A stretch of DNA of 64,000 nucleotides from Bacillota bacterium (lineage in GTDB: Bacteria > Bacillota > Clostridia > Christensenellales > Borkfalkiaceae). A model generated the notes under the pieces. The model made no database searches. It was not told the DNA's origin and saw nothing but the letters and a program-made list of their open reading frames with translations. The position numbers and the translations under genes are program-made. The DNA is taken from positions 102,474 through 166,473 of the forward strand of contig JAHZBZ010000004.1 of NCBI GenBank assembly GCA_019423125.1, given 5' to 3'. Numbering within the stretch: the stretch's first letter is position 1; each line of letters opens with the position of its first letter. Positions 50,169 through 58,099 of the stretch are shown here, piece after piece.

Positions 50169-51266
50169 ATGCAAATCCTGAAAAGGGCGCGCGCAGTTTT
50201 GTGCCTCGTCCTGACGGTGATCCTTGCGGTCGCGTTCGTCGCCTGCGGGGAGGAAAAAGACCCGGATACGGGCAAGCACGAACACGTTTTTGAAAACGGT
50301 ATCTGTTCGTGCGGAAAATATGAAGTCGATTTCATCACGTCGCTTCCCATGTCGCAGAGCCTGCAGGCTGCGTGCGACGAGGCGGGAACAGTCGTCACGG
50401 TCTCCTATCCCACGCGGGCGTATGCGTACGAGGCGATCGACGATTCCGACGTCGAGATCCCGATAACGAAAAAGGCGCAGATCTATCTGCCCTACGGTTA
50501 CGACGAGAACACGAAATACGACATCGTCTACCTGATGCACGGTGCGGGCGAGACGTACGAATACTGGCTCACTAAAATGGGCACGACGACGCGCAACGTG
50601 CTTGACAACATGATCAAAAACGGACTGTGCGATCCCGTCATCGCGGTTGCCACTTCCTGGGTGAGCGATCCCGCGTCGTGGGAGGAGACGCCCGCGGAGG
50701 ACGAACAACAGCCCGCCGCAACGCTTGCCGCGGCCGCGGCGGAGGAAGGGGAGGAAGAGGACAGGCCGCAGGGCGGCGGCGCCGATCTGACGGGCAACTA
50801 TCCCATTGAACTTCGCAATGACATCATCCCGTTCATCGAGTCCAATTACCCGACCTATGCGGAAGGCGACACCAGCCCCGAAAACCTCAAGGCGACGCGT
50901 GAACATCGTGCATTTGCGGGCTTTTCCATGGGTTCGATGACTTCCATCGAAGTGCTCAAACAGTGCCCCGATCTGTTCTATTACATCGGTTCCTATTCCT
51001 TCGGGATGAGCGGCGAGGCGGTCAATGAGGCGCTCTCCGCGCCCGAATACGACGACCTCGAGTTCGGTTACTGGTTCAACCAGAACGGTTCCGCCGACTT
51101 TTGCCTCGAAGGACAGCTTGAGATGGTGGCGTACGTCCGCGAGAACATGACGGATAAATTCACCGACGGCAAGAACTTCGCATACATAGAGATCCCGGGC
51201 GGTTCGCACGCCTATAACTGCTGGATCATCGGGCTTTACAACAGTCTGCTCGTATTCTTCAAATAA
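50169..51266 (+). CDS. Lipoprotein esterase (feruloyl-esterase/esterase D-like alpha/beta hydrolase)
   Basis: 365 residues. Signal peptide with lipobox FVAC (C26). The alpha/beta hydrolase has YDIVYLMHGAGETYEYWL, the nucleophile S253 in FAGFSMGSM and a late His in GGSHAYNCW. An Ala/Glu-rich low-complexity insertion (about 178-200, PAATLAAAAAEEGEEEDRP) interrupts the domain. Resembles surface carbohydrate esterases that remove feruloyl or acetyl groups from plant glycans. The ATG has GGGGGTAATCC upstream. A TGCTACAAT (-10-like) element at about 50139 may be the promoter, but no good -35 was found. Confidence 0.88.
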   Translation: MQILKRARAVLCLVLTVILAVAFVACGEEKDPDTGKHEHVFENGICSCGKYEVDFITSLPMSQSLQAACDEAGTVVTVSYPTRAYAYEAIDDSDVEIPITKKAQIYLPYGYDENTKYDIVYLMHGAGETYEYWLTKMGTTTRNVLDNMIKNGLCDPVIAVATSWVSDPASWEETPAEDEQQPAATLAAAAAEEGEEEDRPQGGGADLTGNYPIELRNDIIPFIESNYPTYAEGDTSPENLKATREHRAFAGFSMGSMTSIEVLKQCPDLFYYIGSYSFGMSGEAVNEALSAPEYDDLEFGYWFNQNGSADFCLEGQLEMVAYVRENMTDKFTDGKNFAYIEIPGGSHAYNCWIIGLYNSLLVFFK

Positions 51267-51286
51267 AAAACTTTCCCGTATCGGAG

Positions 51287-51394
51287 GGCGCAGGCGGAGC
51301 GATCCGCCTGCGCCTTTCAAAAGCCGGATCGCCCGCGGCAGTTTGCCGCGGGCGATCCGAAAAGGAGCGGCGCCGCAGATTTTTGCGGCGCCGC
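51287..51394. terminator. Three consecutive strong hairpins between convergent genes
   Basis: Stems at 51287-51298/51303-51314 (12 bp, then TTT), 51325-51340/51344-51359 (15-16 bp) and 51367-51377/51384-51394 (11 bp). The first can end the esterase transcript. The third, on the minus strand, is followed by TCCTTTT and can end the zinc-ribbon gene. Confidence 0.8.
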
Positions 51395-51405
51395 CATGTT
51401 TCGCT

Positions 51406-51828
51406 TTACAGCTTTTTTCCGCAGTTTTCGCAGAACTTCGAGCCCGGCTCTGTCGGCTGTCCGCAGGCGGGACAGCGCAGGGAGAGGGAAGCGCCGCAGC
51501 TCTTGCAGTATTTTGCGTCGGGGTCGTTTTCGGTGCCGCAGGCGCCGCACAAAACGCTTCCCGATACGTCCTTCGGTACGATGTGCGATCCCTCGGAGAA
51601 GTGGTCGTGTCCGCGGAAAAAACGTCCCGACAAGAGGATGTTCCCGACGGCGACGAGGACAAACCCTACGAAAAAGAGGGGGAAGAGGGAAGTGGTTTTG
51701 AACGGCGAGCCGTTCAGAACGCCGAAGTATGCGTTTCCGAAGAAGAGGATGATGCAGATGATGCCCGCTCCGACGAGGATTCCTCCGACGATGCGGCGGG
51801 CGGTTTTTTTCTGGTCGTTGTTTTTCAT
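51406..51828 (-). CDS. Membrane protein with two C-terminal zinc ribbons
   Basis: 140 residues. Two helices (VGGILVGAGIICIILFFGNA; LFPLFFVGFVLVAVGNILLS) are followed by two zinc ribbons, CGACGTENDPDAKYCKSCG and CPACGQPTEPGSKFCENCG. Proteins with this layout are common in Clostridia and unassigned. CACAGGAAAAACC precedes the ATG. It lies 18 bp after the kinase gene on the same strand. Confidence 0.88.
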   Translation of the reverse strand: MKNNDQKKTARRIVGGILVGAGIICIILFFGNAYFGVLNGSPFKTTSLFPLFFVGFVLVAVGNILLSGRFFRGHDHFSEGSHIVPKDVSGSVLCGACGTENDPDAKYCKSCGASLSLRCPACGQPTEPGSKFCENCGKKL

Positions 51829-51846
51829 GGTTTTTCCTGTGTGATG

Positions 51847-52668
51847 TCAGCGGATGTGTATTCTCGTGCAGCGCACACTTCCTTCAAGGATCTCTTTGAG
51901 CGAATACATCCCGTTTGCGATGAGCACTTCGGTGCCCTGTGCGGCGGCTTCTTTTACATATTCCAGCTTCGCCTTTGCGCCGTTCGCGCCTTTGCGCGAA
52001 GCGCCTTCGCAGTACTTTTTGTAGCTCTCGATGTTTTCAACGAGCTCGTAAGCGTCTTTGCCCGAAATTTCTTCGATGATGGTGGAGGGATCGGCAGGGT
52101 CGGTATAGATGCCGTCCACGCTCGTCAAAAGGAGAAGTGTTTTTGCGTGCACGAGGCAGGCGACGAGTGAAGCCGTCTCGTCGTTGTCCACGCATTCATG
52201 CACCTCCGTCTGCGACTTTGCAAGCGCCGCAAGCTCCATGCGGCGGTTTTCCGATTCGGAGACAGCGTCGTTGTAGTTGATGATGGGGATGGCATTCTGC
52301 TCCCGGCAACGCAAAAGCAACCTCTTGATATGCTCTTGTTTGACGGGATCGTTGAAATGATGGTGTTCGACGAGGATCTGCCGCACCGAATACTTGCTGT
52401 CCACGAACTGGCGGTAAGTCTGCATGAGGATCGCCTGCCCCTGCGCGGCGTAATCCGTCTTTGCGTCCTCGGTGTCGGGCAGTTCTTTTCCCGCGCGCAT
52501 CATGTAATCCAGTCGGCCGATCTCGGTCGCGCCGCTGGAGATCCATATGTATCCGGGTCTGAGCTCGCGCGAAAGCCTCGCAACGCGCGTGTAGTCTATC
52601 ATGTTGTCCTGTTTGTCGATCAGTGCCATCGATCCGATCTTTCCGACAAGTTCCACGTCAAATTTCAT
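51847..52668 (-). CDS. Amino-acid kinase family protein, glutamate 5-kinase-like without PUA domain
   Basis: 273 residues. AAK-fold motifs follow the ProB pattern: VGKIGSMALID, YIWISSGATEIG, AAQGQAILMQTYRQF, NAIPIINYNDAVSESE, LLLLTSVDGIYTDP and a C-terminal NGAKAKLEYVKEA. Many glutamate 5-kinases add a ~100-residue PUA domain, absent here, and proA is not adjacent. So a proline or related carboxylate-kinase role is likely but not certain. ATG at 52668 follows GGAGAAAGT. Confidence 0.82.
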   Translation of the reverse strand: MKFDVELVGKIGSMALIDKQDNMIDYTRVARLSRELRPGYIWISSGATEIGRLDYMMRAGKELPDTEDAKTDYAAQGQAILMQTYRQFVDSKYSVRQILVEHHHFNDPVKQEHIKRLLLRCREQNAIPIINYNDAVSESENRRMELAALAKSQTEVHECVDNDETASLVACLVHAKTLLLLTSVDGIYTDPADPSTIIEEISGKDAYELVENIESYKKYCEGASRKGANGAKAKLEYVKEAAAQGTEVLIANGMYSLKEILEGSVRCTRIHIR

Positions 52669-52721
52669 ACTTTCTCCGTGCCCGTGCATGAAGGGCGCAA
52701 AAATGTTTCATACTCATAGTC

Positions 52722-53288
52722 ATGAGTGCGATCTATTCTTATTTTAAACGCAAAGCGTCAAAAAGTCAAACCATTTGCAGGTGCGTGCCCGTTTTGCTCG
52801 CGCTTCTTCTTTTGCTCGTTTTCTTTGCGGGGTGCGAGACGGAAAAACTCACCTCTCTGCGCACCTTTTCGATGCCCGAAACGGGCGCCTATCAATGCGT
52901 GGAAGCGCGCTGGGGCGAGCGCGATCTTCTCGCGCTCTATCCGAAAGTGACCCTCACGCTTCGCGCCGACGGCACATTTTTGTTCGAGGCAAAGCCGCTT
53001 CTGGGCAAGACGGTTTCGCGCGAAGGCGGCTACTCCTTCGAGGACGGAGCCATTCTCTTCACGGCGGAAGAGAGCGGAAAGTCGCACAGTCTTCGCGTGC
53101 CGTTGGAAAACGGCACCTTCTGCATTTCGCGCACCTTCGGGGGCGAGACGCTCTTTTTGAAATTCGTCGCGGCTTTAATGAGAAGCGAGAGCTGCAAAAG
53201 ACGCTCCGCGGCTTCTGTGCCGACGTCTGCAAAGATCCCGATCAAAAAGGCCCGCATTGCGCGGGCCTTTTTTGTCAGATCTTGTTGA
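52722..53288 (+). CDS. Small lipoprotein, C-terminus uncertain
   Basis: 188 residues as read. A hydrophobic signal segment with lipobox FFAGC (C38) follows a basic start. The body (TGAYQCVEARWGERDLLALY; VTLTLRADGTFLFEAKPLL; FEDGAILFTAEE) looks like a small beta-rich extracellular domain. The reading frame runs straight through a strong terminator (53244-53273) before stopping, so the last ~15 residues are suspect; a frameshift near 53170 is one possible cause. No clear ribosome site precedes the ATG. Family not recognised. Confidence 0.55.
   Translation: MSAIYSYFKRKASKSQTICRCVPVLLALLLLLVFFAGCETEKLTSLRTFSMPETGAYQCVEARWGERDLLALYPKVTLTLRADGTFLFEAKPLLGKTVSREGGYSFEDGAILFTAEESGKSHSLRVPLENGTFCISRTFGGETLFLKFVAALMRSESCKRRSAASVPTSAKIPIKKARIARAFFVRSC
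53244..53273. terminator. Bidirectional terminator between lipoprotein and transketolase genes
   Basis: AAAAAGGCCCGC at 53244-53255 pairs with GCGGGCCTTTTTT at 53261-53273: a 7-bp GC stem extended by A-T pairs, with T runs in both directions. Confidence 0.88.
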
Positions 53289-55251
53289 TGGAGCGGAACG
53301 CCTTTTCGACGACGTTCTCGGCGGTGAAGCCGAACATCTCGAACAGCTTGTTTGCGGGACCGGATGCGCCGAAGGTGCTCATTCCGATGATCTCGCCCTT
53401 GTTGCCCGCGTATTTATACCAGGAATAAGGGGAGCCCGCCTCGACGCAGACGCGCGCCTCGACTTCGGGAGGCAGTACCTCGTCTTTGTACGACTGCGGC
53501 TGTTTCTCAAACTCCTCGATGCAGGGCATGGACACGACGCGCGCGTCGACGCCTTTTGTCTTGAGGATCTCCTTCGCCTGCATGCACTGCTCGACTTCGG
53601 AGCCGCTCGCGATGAGCAGGACGTCGGGGACCGCCTTGGTGCTGTCGGCGAGCACATAGCCGCCCTTGAGCGCCGCAAGGCCCGAGTTTTCGTACTGCGG
53701 CAGGTTCTGTCTCGTGAGCACGAGGCAGGTGGGTGCGGTGCCCGTCAGCGCGGAGATCCACGCCGCCGCCGTCTCCTTGCCGTCCGCAGGGCGGTACACC
53801 TTCATGTTGGGGATGGAGCGCAGGGCGATGAGCTGTTCGACGGGTTCATGCGTGGGACCGTCCTCGCCGACGCCGATGGAGTCGTGCGTGAGGATGTAGG
53901 TGACGGGCAGGTGCATGAGCGCGGAGAGGCGCATCGCGTTTTTCATGTAATCGGAGAAGATGAAAAAGGTCGCGCAGTAGCTGCGGAGCCCGCCGTGCAG
54001 CTGGATGCCGTTCGCGATCGCCGCCATGGCGTGCTCGCGGATGCCGTAGTGCAGGTTGGAGCCCGTGCGGTCCTCGGGCGAGAAATCGCCGCGCTTCTTC
54101 ATTGCGGATTTGTTGGAGGGCGCGAGGTCTGCCGAGCCGCCGATCAGGTTGGGGATGAGGTCGGCGAGCTTGTTGAGCACGGCGTAGCTGGTGTTGCGGG
54201 TCGCGTCTGCCTTGGGGAAGTCGAACAGCGAGGCCTCATTTTTGAGGTCGGGCAGTTCGCCGCTCATGAACAGTTTGTACTGTGCCGCGAGCTCGGGATA
54301 TGCCTGCTCGTATTCCTTGAACATGCGCTTCCACTTGCCCTGCCTCGAAGCGCCTTTTTTCGCGATCGCGCCGCAGTGCTGTGCGACTTCTTCGGGGATC
54401 TCGAAGGGCGCGCAGGTCCAGCCGAGGTTCTCCTTGAGCTTTTGCAGGTTCTCAACGCCGAGCGGTGCGCCGTGGCAGCTTGCCGATCCTGCGAGAGGGG
54501 AGCCGTAGCCGATGACCGTCTTGCAGATGATGATGGTGGGGCGCTCGGTGTCCGCCTTTGCCTTGCGCACGGTGCGGCGTAAAAGATCGAGGTCGTTCGC
54601 GTCGTCCACCTTCAGGACCTGCCAGCCCTGCGCCTTGAACCGCATGCCGACGTCCTCTCTGAAGGTGATGTCCGTGTCGCCTTCGATGGTGATGTCGTTG
54701 TCGTCGTAGAAGAGGATGAGCTTGCCCAGCTTCTGCATGCCCGCAAAGGAGCACGCCTCATAGGAGATGCCCTCTTCGAGGCATCCGTCGCCGCACAGCG
54801 CATAGGTGTAGTGGTCGACGACGGGGAAGCCTTCGCGGTTGAACAGCGCCGCGAGATGCGCCTCGGCGAGCGCCATGCCGACGGCGTTCGCAATGCCCTG
54901 GCCGAGCGGGCCGGTCGTCGTCTCGACGCCGGGCGTGTGGCCGTATTCGGGGTGTCCGGGCGTCTTGTATCCGAGCTGACGGAAGTTCATCAGGTCTTCT
55001 TTGGAGATGTCATAGCCGAACAGATAGAGAAGGGAATAGTTGAGCATGGAGCCGTGGCCCGCGGAGAGCACGAAGCGGTCGCGGTCCTGCCACTTGGGGT
55101 CTTTGGGGTTGAACTTGAGGAAGTCGGCGAAGATGGTATAGCCGATCGGTGCGCTGCCGAGGGGCAGGCCCGGGTGCCCGGAATTCGCCTTCTGGATCGC
55201 TTCCGCGGAGAGAACGCGGATCGCGTTGACCGTCTGTTCACGAACATTCAT
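53275..55251 (-). CDS. tkt: Transketolase
   Basis: 658 residues. TPP-dependent transfer of two-carbon units in the pentose phosphate pathway. Motifs: SGHPGLPLGSAPIGYTIF, HGSMLNYSLLYL, TPGHPEYGHTPGVETTTGPL, GDGCLEEGISYEACSFAG (TPP/Mg binding) and THDSIGVGEDGPTHEPVEQL. The length is standard. AAAGGAGACAAAAACCA precedes the ATG. It lies 47 bp downstream of the phosphohexomutase gene and is probably cotranscribed. Confidence 0.97.
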   Translation of the reverse strand: MNVREQTVNAIRVLSAEAIQKANSGHPGLPLGSAPIGYTIFADFLKFNPKDPKWQDRDRFVLSAGHGSMLNYSLLYLFGYDISKEDLMNFRQLGYKTPGHPEYGHTPGVETTTGPLGQGIANAVGMALAEAHLAALFNREGFPVVDHYTYALCGDGCLEEGISYEACSFAGMQKLGKLILFYDDNDITIEGDTDITFREDVGMRFKAQGWQVLKVDDANDLDLLRRTVRKAKADTERPTIIICKTVIGYGSPLAGSASCHGAPLGVENLQKLKENLGWTCAPFEIPEEVAQHCGAIAKKGASRQGKWKRMFKEYEQAYPELAAQYKLFMSGELPDLKNEASLFDFPKADATRNTSYAVLNKLADLIPNLIGGSADLAPSNKSAMKKRGDFSPEDRTGSNLHYGIREHAMAAIANGIQLHGGLRSYCATFFIFSDYMKNAMRLSALMHLPVTYILTHDSIGVGEDGPTHEPVEQLIALRSIPNMKVYRPADGKETAAAWISALTGTAPTCLVLTRQNLPQYENSGLAALKGGYVLADSTKAVPDVLLIASGSEVEQCMQAKEILKTKGVDARVVSMPCIEEFEKQPQSYKDEVLPPEVEARVCVEAGSPYSWYKYAGNKGEIIGMSTFGASGPANKLFEMFGFTAENVVEKAFRSINKI

Positions 55252-55298
55252 TGGTTTTTGTCTCCTTTATAATGAAAAATGTCTTTGCGAATTTTTGT

Positions 55299-56819
55299 TC
55301 AGCGGGAATAGTTTTCGAGGTTTTTGAGGTCTATGTGCGCGGCGTAAGGGGAGAGCAGAGCAAAGAGTCTCTTCGCGATGTCGGCGCAGCCGCCCTTTCG
55401 GTTGCTCTCGAAATTGACGGGCACGATGGGTTCGTGCAGGCTCATGCGGACGAGTGCCCAGCCGTCGCCGTGCGCTTGGTCGAAGTTGATGCGCACCCCT
55501 TCGAAGTTGTCGGGTGCGAGGGAGAGCCCCGCGATGCCGTCGACGCGTGCGCGCAGGTCCTCGATCGCCTCGTTGCCGTATTTTTTGAATTCCGCTTTTC
55601 CCGCTTCGGTAAAGCCCAGCCGCACTTCGGCGGCTTCGGCGGGTTCGGGCAGGTCGCGGATCAGGTCTGCGATGTCCTTTCCCTCCCTGGCGAGCTTTGC
55701 GAGCGTGATGAGCAGTCTCGTCACGAGATAGGCGCCGTCGTCGAGGAAGTAATTTTCCATGAGCGCGGCGTGTCCGCTCGTCTCGATGGCGAGGGGAGCG
55801 TAGATGCCCGCGGCGTTGAGCTCTTTCGCCTTGTCGATGACGTTTTTATATCCTCTGCGGTAGCGGCAGTGTTTTCCGCCGTGTGCCGCGATGAACTGTG
55901 CCAGCCCGTCCGAAGTCACCGAATCTGTGACGATTGTCGCGCCCTCGCGTTCGGAGAGCAGGATGGCGGAGATGAGCGCGATGAGCCTGTTGCGGTTGAT
56001 CTCCTCGCCGCTCGCGTCCACCGCGCCTGCGCGGTCGACGTCCGTGTCGAAGATGATGCCGAAATCCGCGCCCGTCTCGCGCACGCGCGCAGAAACGGAG
56101 GCCATCGCCTTTTTGTCTTCGGGGTTGGGGATGTGGTTGGGGAAATGCCCGTCGGGAACGAGGAACTGACTTCCTGAAGTGTCCGCGCCGAGCGGGCGGA
56201 GCACTTGTTCTACATAAAAGCCGCCTGCGCCGTTGCCCGCATCCACGACGATCTTCTTGCCCCTGAGCGGCTCCGTTTCGCCCGTCTTTTCGCGCACGAG
56301 CGCGACGAGCGCCTCGCTGTAACGCCCGATATAATCGAGGCGGGTGCATGTCCCTTCTCCCGAGAGCGCCTTCTTTTCGGCGGCGAGGGAGAGGATCTCG
56401 GAGATGTCTTTCCCCTCGAGCCCGCCCTCTTTGACGAAAAATTTGAGCCCGTTTTTGTTGTAGGGGAGGTGGCTTGCGGTGATCATGACGGATGCGTCCG
56501 CCGCAATGTCCTTTTCCTGCAGGAGCATGAACATCGAGGGGGTGGAGGAAAGTCCCGTAAACAGCACGTCCGCCCCGCTCTCGTTTGCCGCGCGCACGGC
56601 GCAGGCAGAAATGCGCTCCGCGGAGAGGCGGGAGTCATGTCCGATCGCGAGCGTGAGCTTTTTCTTTCCCGTCTTTTGTGCAAGGCGGTAGAGGAACGCC
56701 TTTACGATGCCCGCGACCGCTTCGTCGGTGAGGTTGACCGCCTCACCGGGCACTCCTTCGAGTGCTACGCCGCGCACGTCCGTCCCGCTCTTCAAGTCCA
56801 TCCAGTCTTTCAGGTCCAT
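55299..56819 (-). CDS. Phosphomannomutase/phosphoglucomutase family protein
   Basis: 506 residues, alpha-D-phosphohexomutase superfamily. Phosphoserine loop ITASHLPYNKNG (S116), metal loop FDTDVDRAGAVD, sugar loop ETSGHAALMENYFLDDGA. The metal loop DTDVDR differs from the common DGDGDR and the phosphoserine loop has Leu for Asn (SHLP rather than SHNP); both are seen in a side branch of the family. It interconverts hexose 1- and 6-phosphates, probably mannose or glucose forms. ATG at 56819 follows GGAGGAAACC; an upstream in-frame start crosses the promoter region. Confidence 0.92.
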   Translation of the reverse strand: MDLKDWMDLKSGTDVRGVALEGVPGEAVNLTDEAVAGIVKAFLYRLAQKTGKKKLTLAIGHDSRLSAERISACAVRAANESGADVLFTGLSSTPSMFMLLQEKDIAADASVMITASHLPYNKNGLKFFVKEGGLEGKDISEILSLAAEKKALSGEGTCTRLDYIGRYSEALVALVREKTGETEPLRGKKIVVDAGNGAGGFYVEQVLRPLGADTSGSQFLVPDGHFPNHIPNPEDKKAMASVSARVRETGADFGIIFDTDVDRAGAVDASGEEINRNRLIALISAILLSEREGATIVTDSVTSDGLAQFIAAHGGKHCRYRRGYKNVIDKAKELNAAGIYAPLAIETSGHAALMENYFLDDGAYLVTRLLITLAKLAREGKDIADLIRDLPEPAEAAEVRLGFTEAGKAEFKKYGNEAIEDLRARVDGIAGLSLAPDNFEGVRINFDQAHGDGWALVRMSLHEPIVPVNFESNRKGGCADIAKRLFALLSPYAAHIDLKNLENYSR

Positions 56820-56849
56820 GGTTTCCTCCGTCGTTTTCTTTACCGTATT

Positions 56850-56878
56850 ATTATAAAACATCCGCCTTTATATTTCAA
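56850..56878 (-). promoter_or_regulatory. Promoter of the phosphohexomutase-transketolase operon
   Basis: Minus strand: TTGAAA (56873-56878), 17 bases, TATAAT (56850-56855). Confidence 0.8.
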
Positions 56879-56988
56879 GCACTTTTTGTAAGAACGCACG
56901 CATTTTTGTGAAACAATACAGAAAAAAGTTGAAAAATACAACAAAAGGTGCGGAAAACGTCGACGAAAAATTTGGATGTTCAATTTGG

Positions 56989-57017
56989 TTTACAATCGGA
57001 ACGGATTGTGTTATACT
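56989..57017 (+). promoter_or_regulatory. Promoter of the degV-like gene
   Basis: TTTACA (56989-56994), a 17-base spacer and TATACT (57012-57017), leaving a ~85-nt leader. Confidence 0.75.
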
Positions 57018-57109
57018 AAGCGGGCAAGTGCGAAAAGGGCGCAGTCTTCTGAAAGGAGCGCGCACTGTTTCCTTAAGAGAAAGAAAGAGAAAAACGAAAA
57101 GGAAAGAAT

Positions 57110-58003
57110 ATGAAAGAACAGTTTTTGATCTCGAGCGATTCCACCTGCGATCTGTATGCCGATTACATCGCGGCAAACGACCTTCGAATCGTGTCGCTGA
57201 CTTACACGATGGACAAGGACGGCGTTCTGAGCGAGCATCTCGACGCATTCACCGAGTACGCGCAGTACGTCGATTTTTATGCGCAGCTTCGCGCAGGCGG
57301 TTTTTCGCGTACCTCGATGCTGAACTATGAAAGTCACTATGCGCATTTTGAACAACTTGCCAAGGAGGGCGCAAAGCAGATCCTGCACTTCTCGCTCTCG
57401 GGCGGACTTTCTCCCACGGCGCGCGTCGCGGCGGAAGCTGCGGCGGCGGTCTGCGAAAAGTATCCCGACTGCAAGATCATGACGGTGGATTCTCTTGCCG
57501 CGACCATCGGGCAGGGAGTTCTCGTCAACGAGGCGGTGCGCCTGCGTGCGGAGGGTAAGAGCATGGAGGAGACGTTCGAATACGTCAACGACATTCCGCT
57601 GCATCTGCAATATGCGATCATCGCCAACGACCTTTTTTATCTCAAACGCGGCGGCAGGGTCTCCGCGGTCGCGGCGGCGGCGGGCACGCTCCTCAACGTC
57701 AAGCCTGTCCTTTCCTTTAACGAAAAGGGTAAACTCGTCGTTTTGGGCAAGTGCAGGGGGATGAAAAAGGCGTTTGCTTCCACTTTGGAGCGCATGCAGA
57801 AGATGCCGCCCGTCGAAGAGGGCCGCATCATCCGCATCGTGCATACCGACAACGAGAAGGAGGCGGAAGAACTCGCTTCGATGGTGGAGGCGAAATACGG
57901 ATTCCGTCCCGAGATCAGCATCATGGGCCCTGTCATCGGCTCGCACGTCGGGCCCGGTTCGGTCAGCATGATCTGGAGGACAAAGGAACTGCGCCGCGAT
58001 TGA
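57110..58003 (+). CDS. DegV-family fatty-acid-binding protein
   Basis: 297 residues. DegV/FakB-type proteins bind a fatty acid and present it to the kinase FakA. Family segments: ISSDSTCDLYADYIAANDL, FSRTSMLNYESHYAHF, ILHFSLSGGLSPTARVAA, VDSLAATIGQG and VIGSHVGPGSVSMIW at the C-terminus. GAAAGGAAAGAAT precedes the ATG. No fakA gene adjacent. Confidence 0.95.
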   Translation: MKEQFLISSDSTCDLYADYIAANDLRIVSLTYTMDKDGVLSEHLDAFTEYAQYVDFYAQLRAGGFSRTSMLNYESHYAHFEQLAKEGAKQILHFSLSGGLSPTARVAAEAAAAVCEKYPDCKIMTVDSLAATIGQGVLVNEAVRLRAEGKSMEETFEYVNDIPLHLQYAIIANDLFYLKRGGRVSAVAAAAGTLLNVKPVLSFNEKGKLVVLGKCRGMKKAFASTLERMQKMPPVEEGRIIRIVHTDNEKEAEELASMVEAKYGFRPEISIMGPVIGSHVGPGSVSMIWRTKELRRD

Positions 58004-58028
58004 TTTTTTTAAAATCATGCAAAATATA

Positions 58029-58057
58029 TTGTCTTGAAGCGAAAAATATGGTATACT
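58029..58057 (+). promoter_or_regulatory. Promoter of proS, with its -10 inside a palindrome
   Basis: TTGTCT (58029-58034), a 17-base spacer and TATACT (58052-58057). The -10 is the centre-left part of the hairpin at 58042-58080. Confidence 0.7.
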
Positions 58058-58087
58058 CTTTTGAGTACTACCATATTTTTGTTTTTT
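58042..58087 (+). terminator. Hairpin plus T tract straddling the proS promoter
   Basis: AAAAATATGGTA (58042-58053) pairs with TACCATATTTTT (58069-58080), with an inner stem TACTC/GAGTA offset by one bulged base, then TGTTTTTT. In transcripts arriving from degV this is a complete intrinsic terminator. In transcripts starting at the proS promoter only the right arm is present. Confidence 0.7.
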
Positions 58088-58099
58088 ACGGAGGGATTT

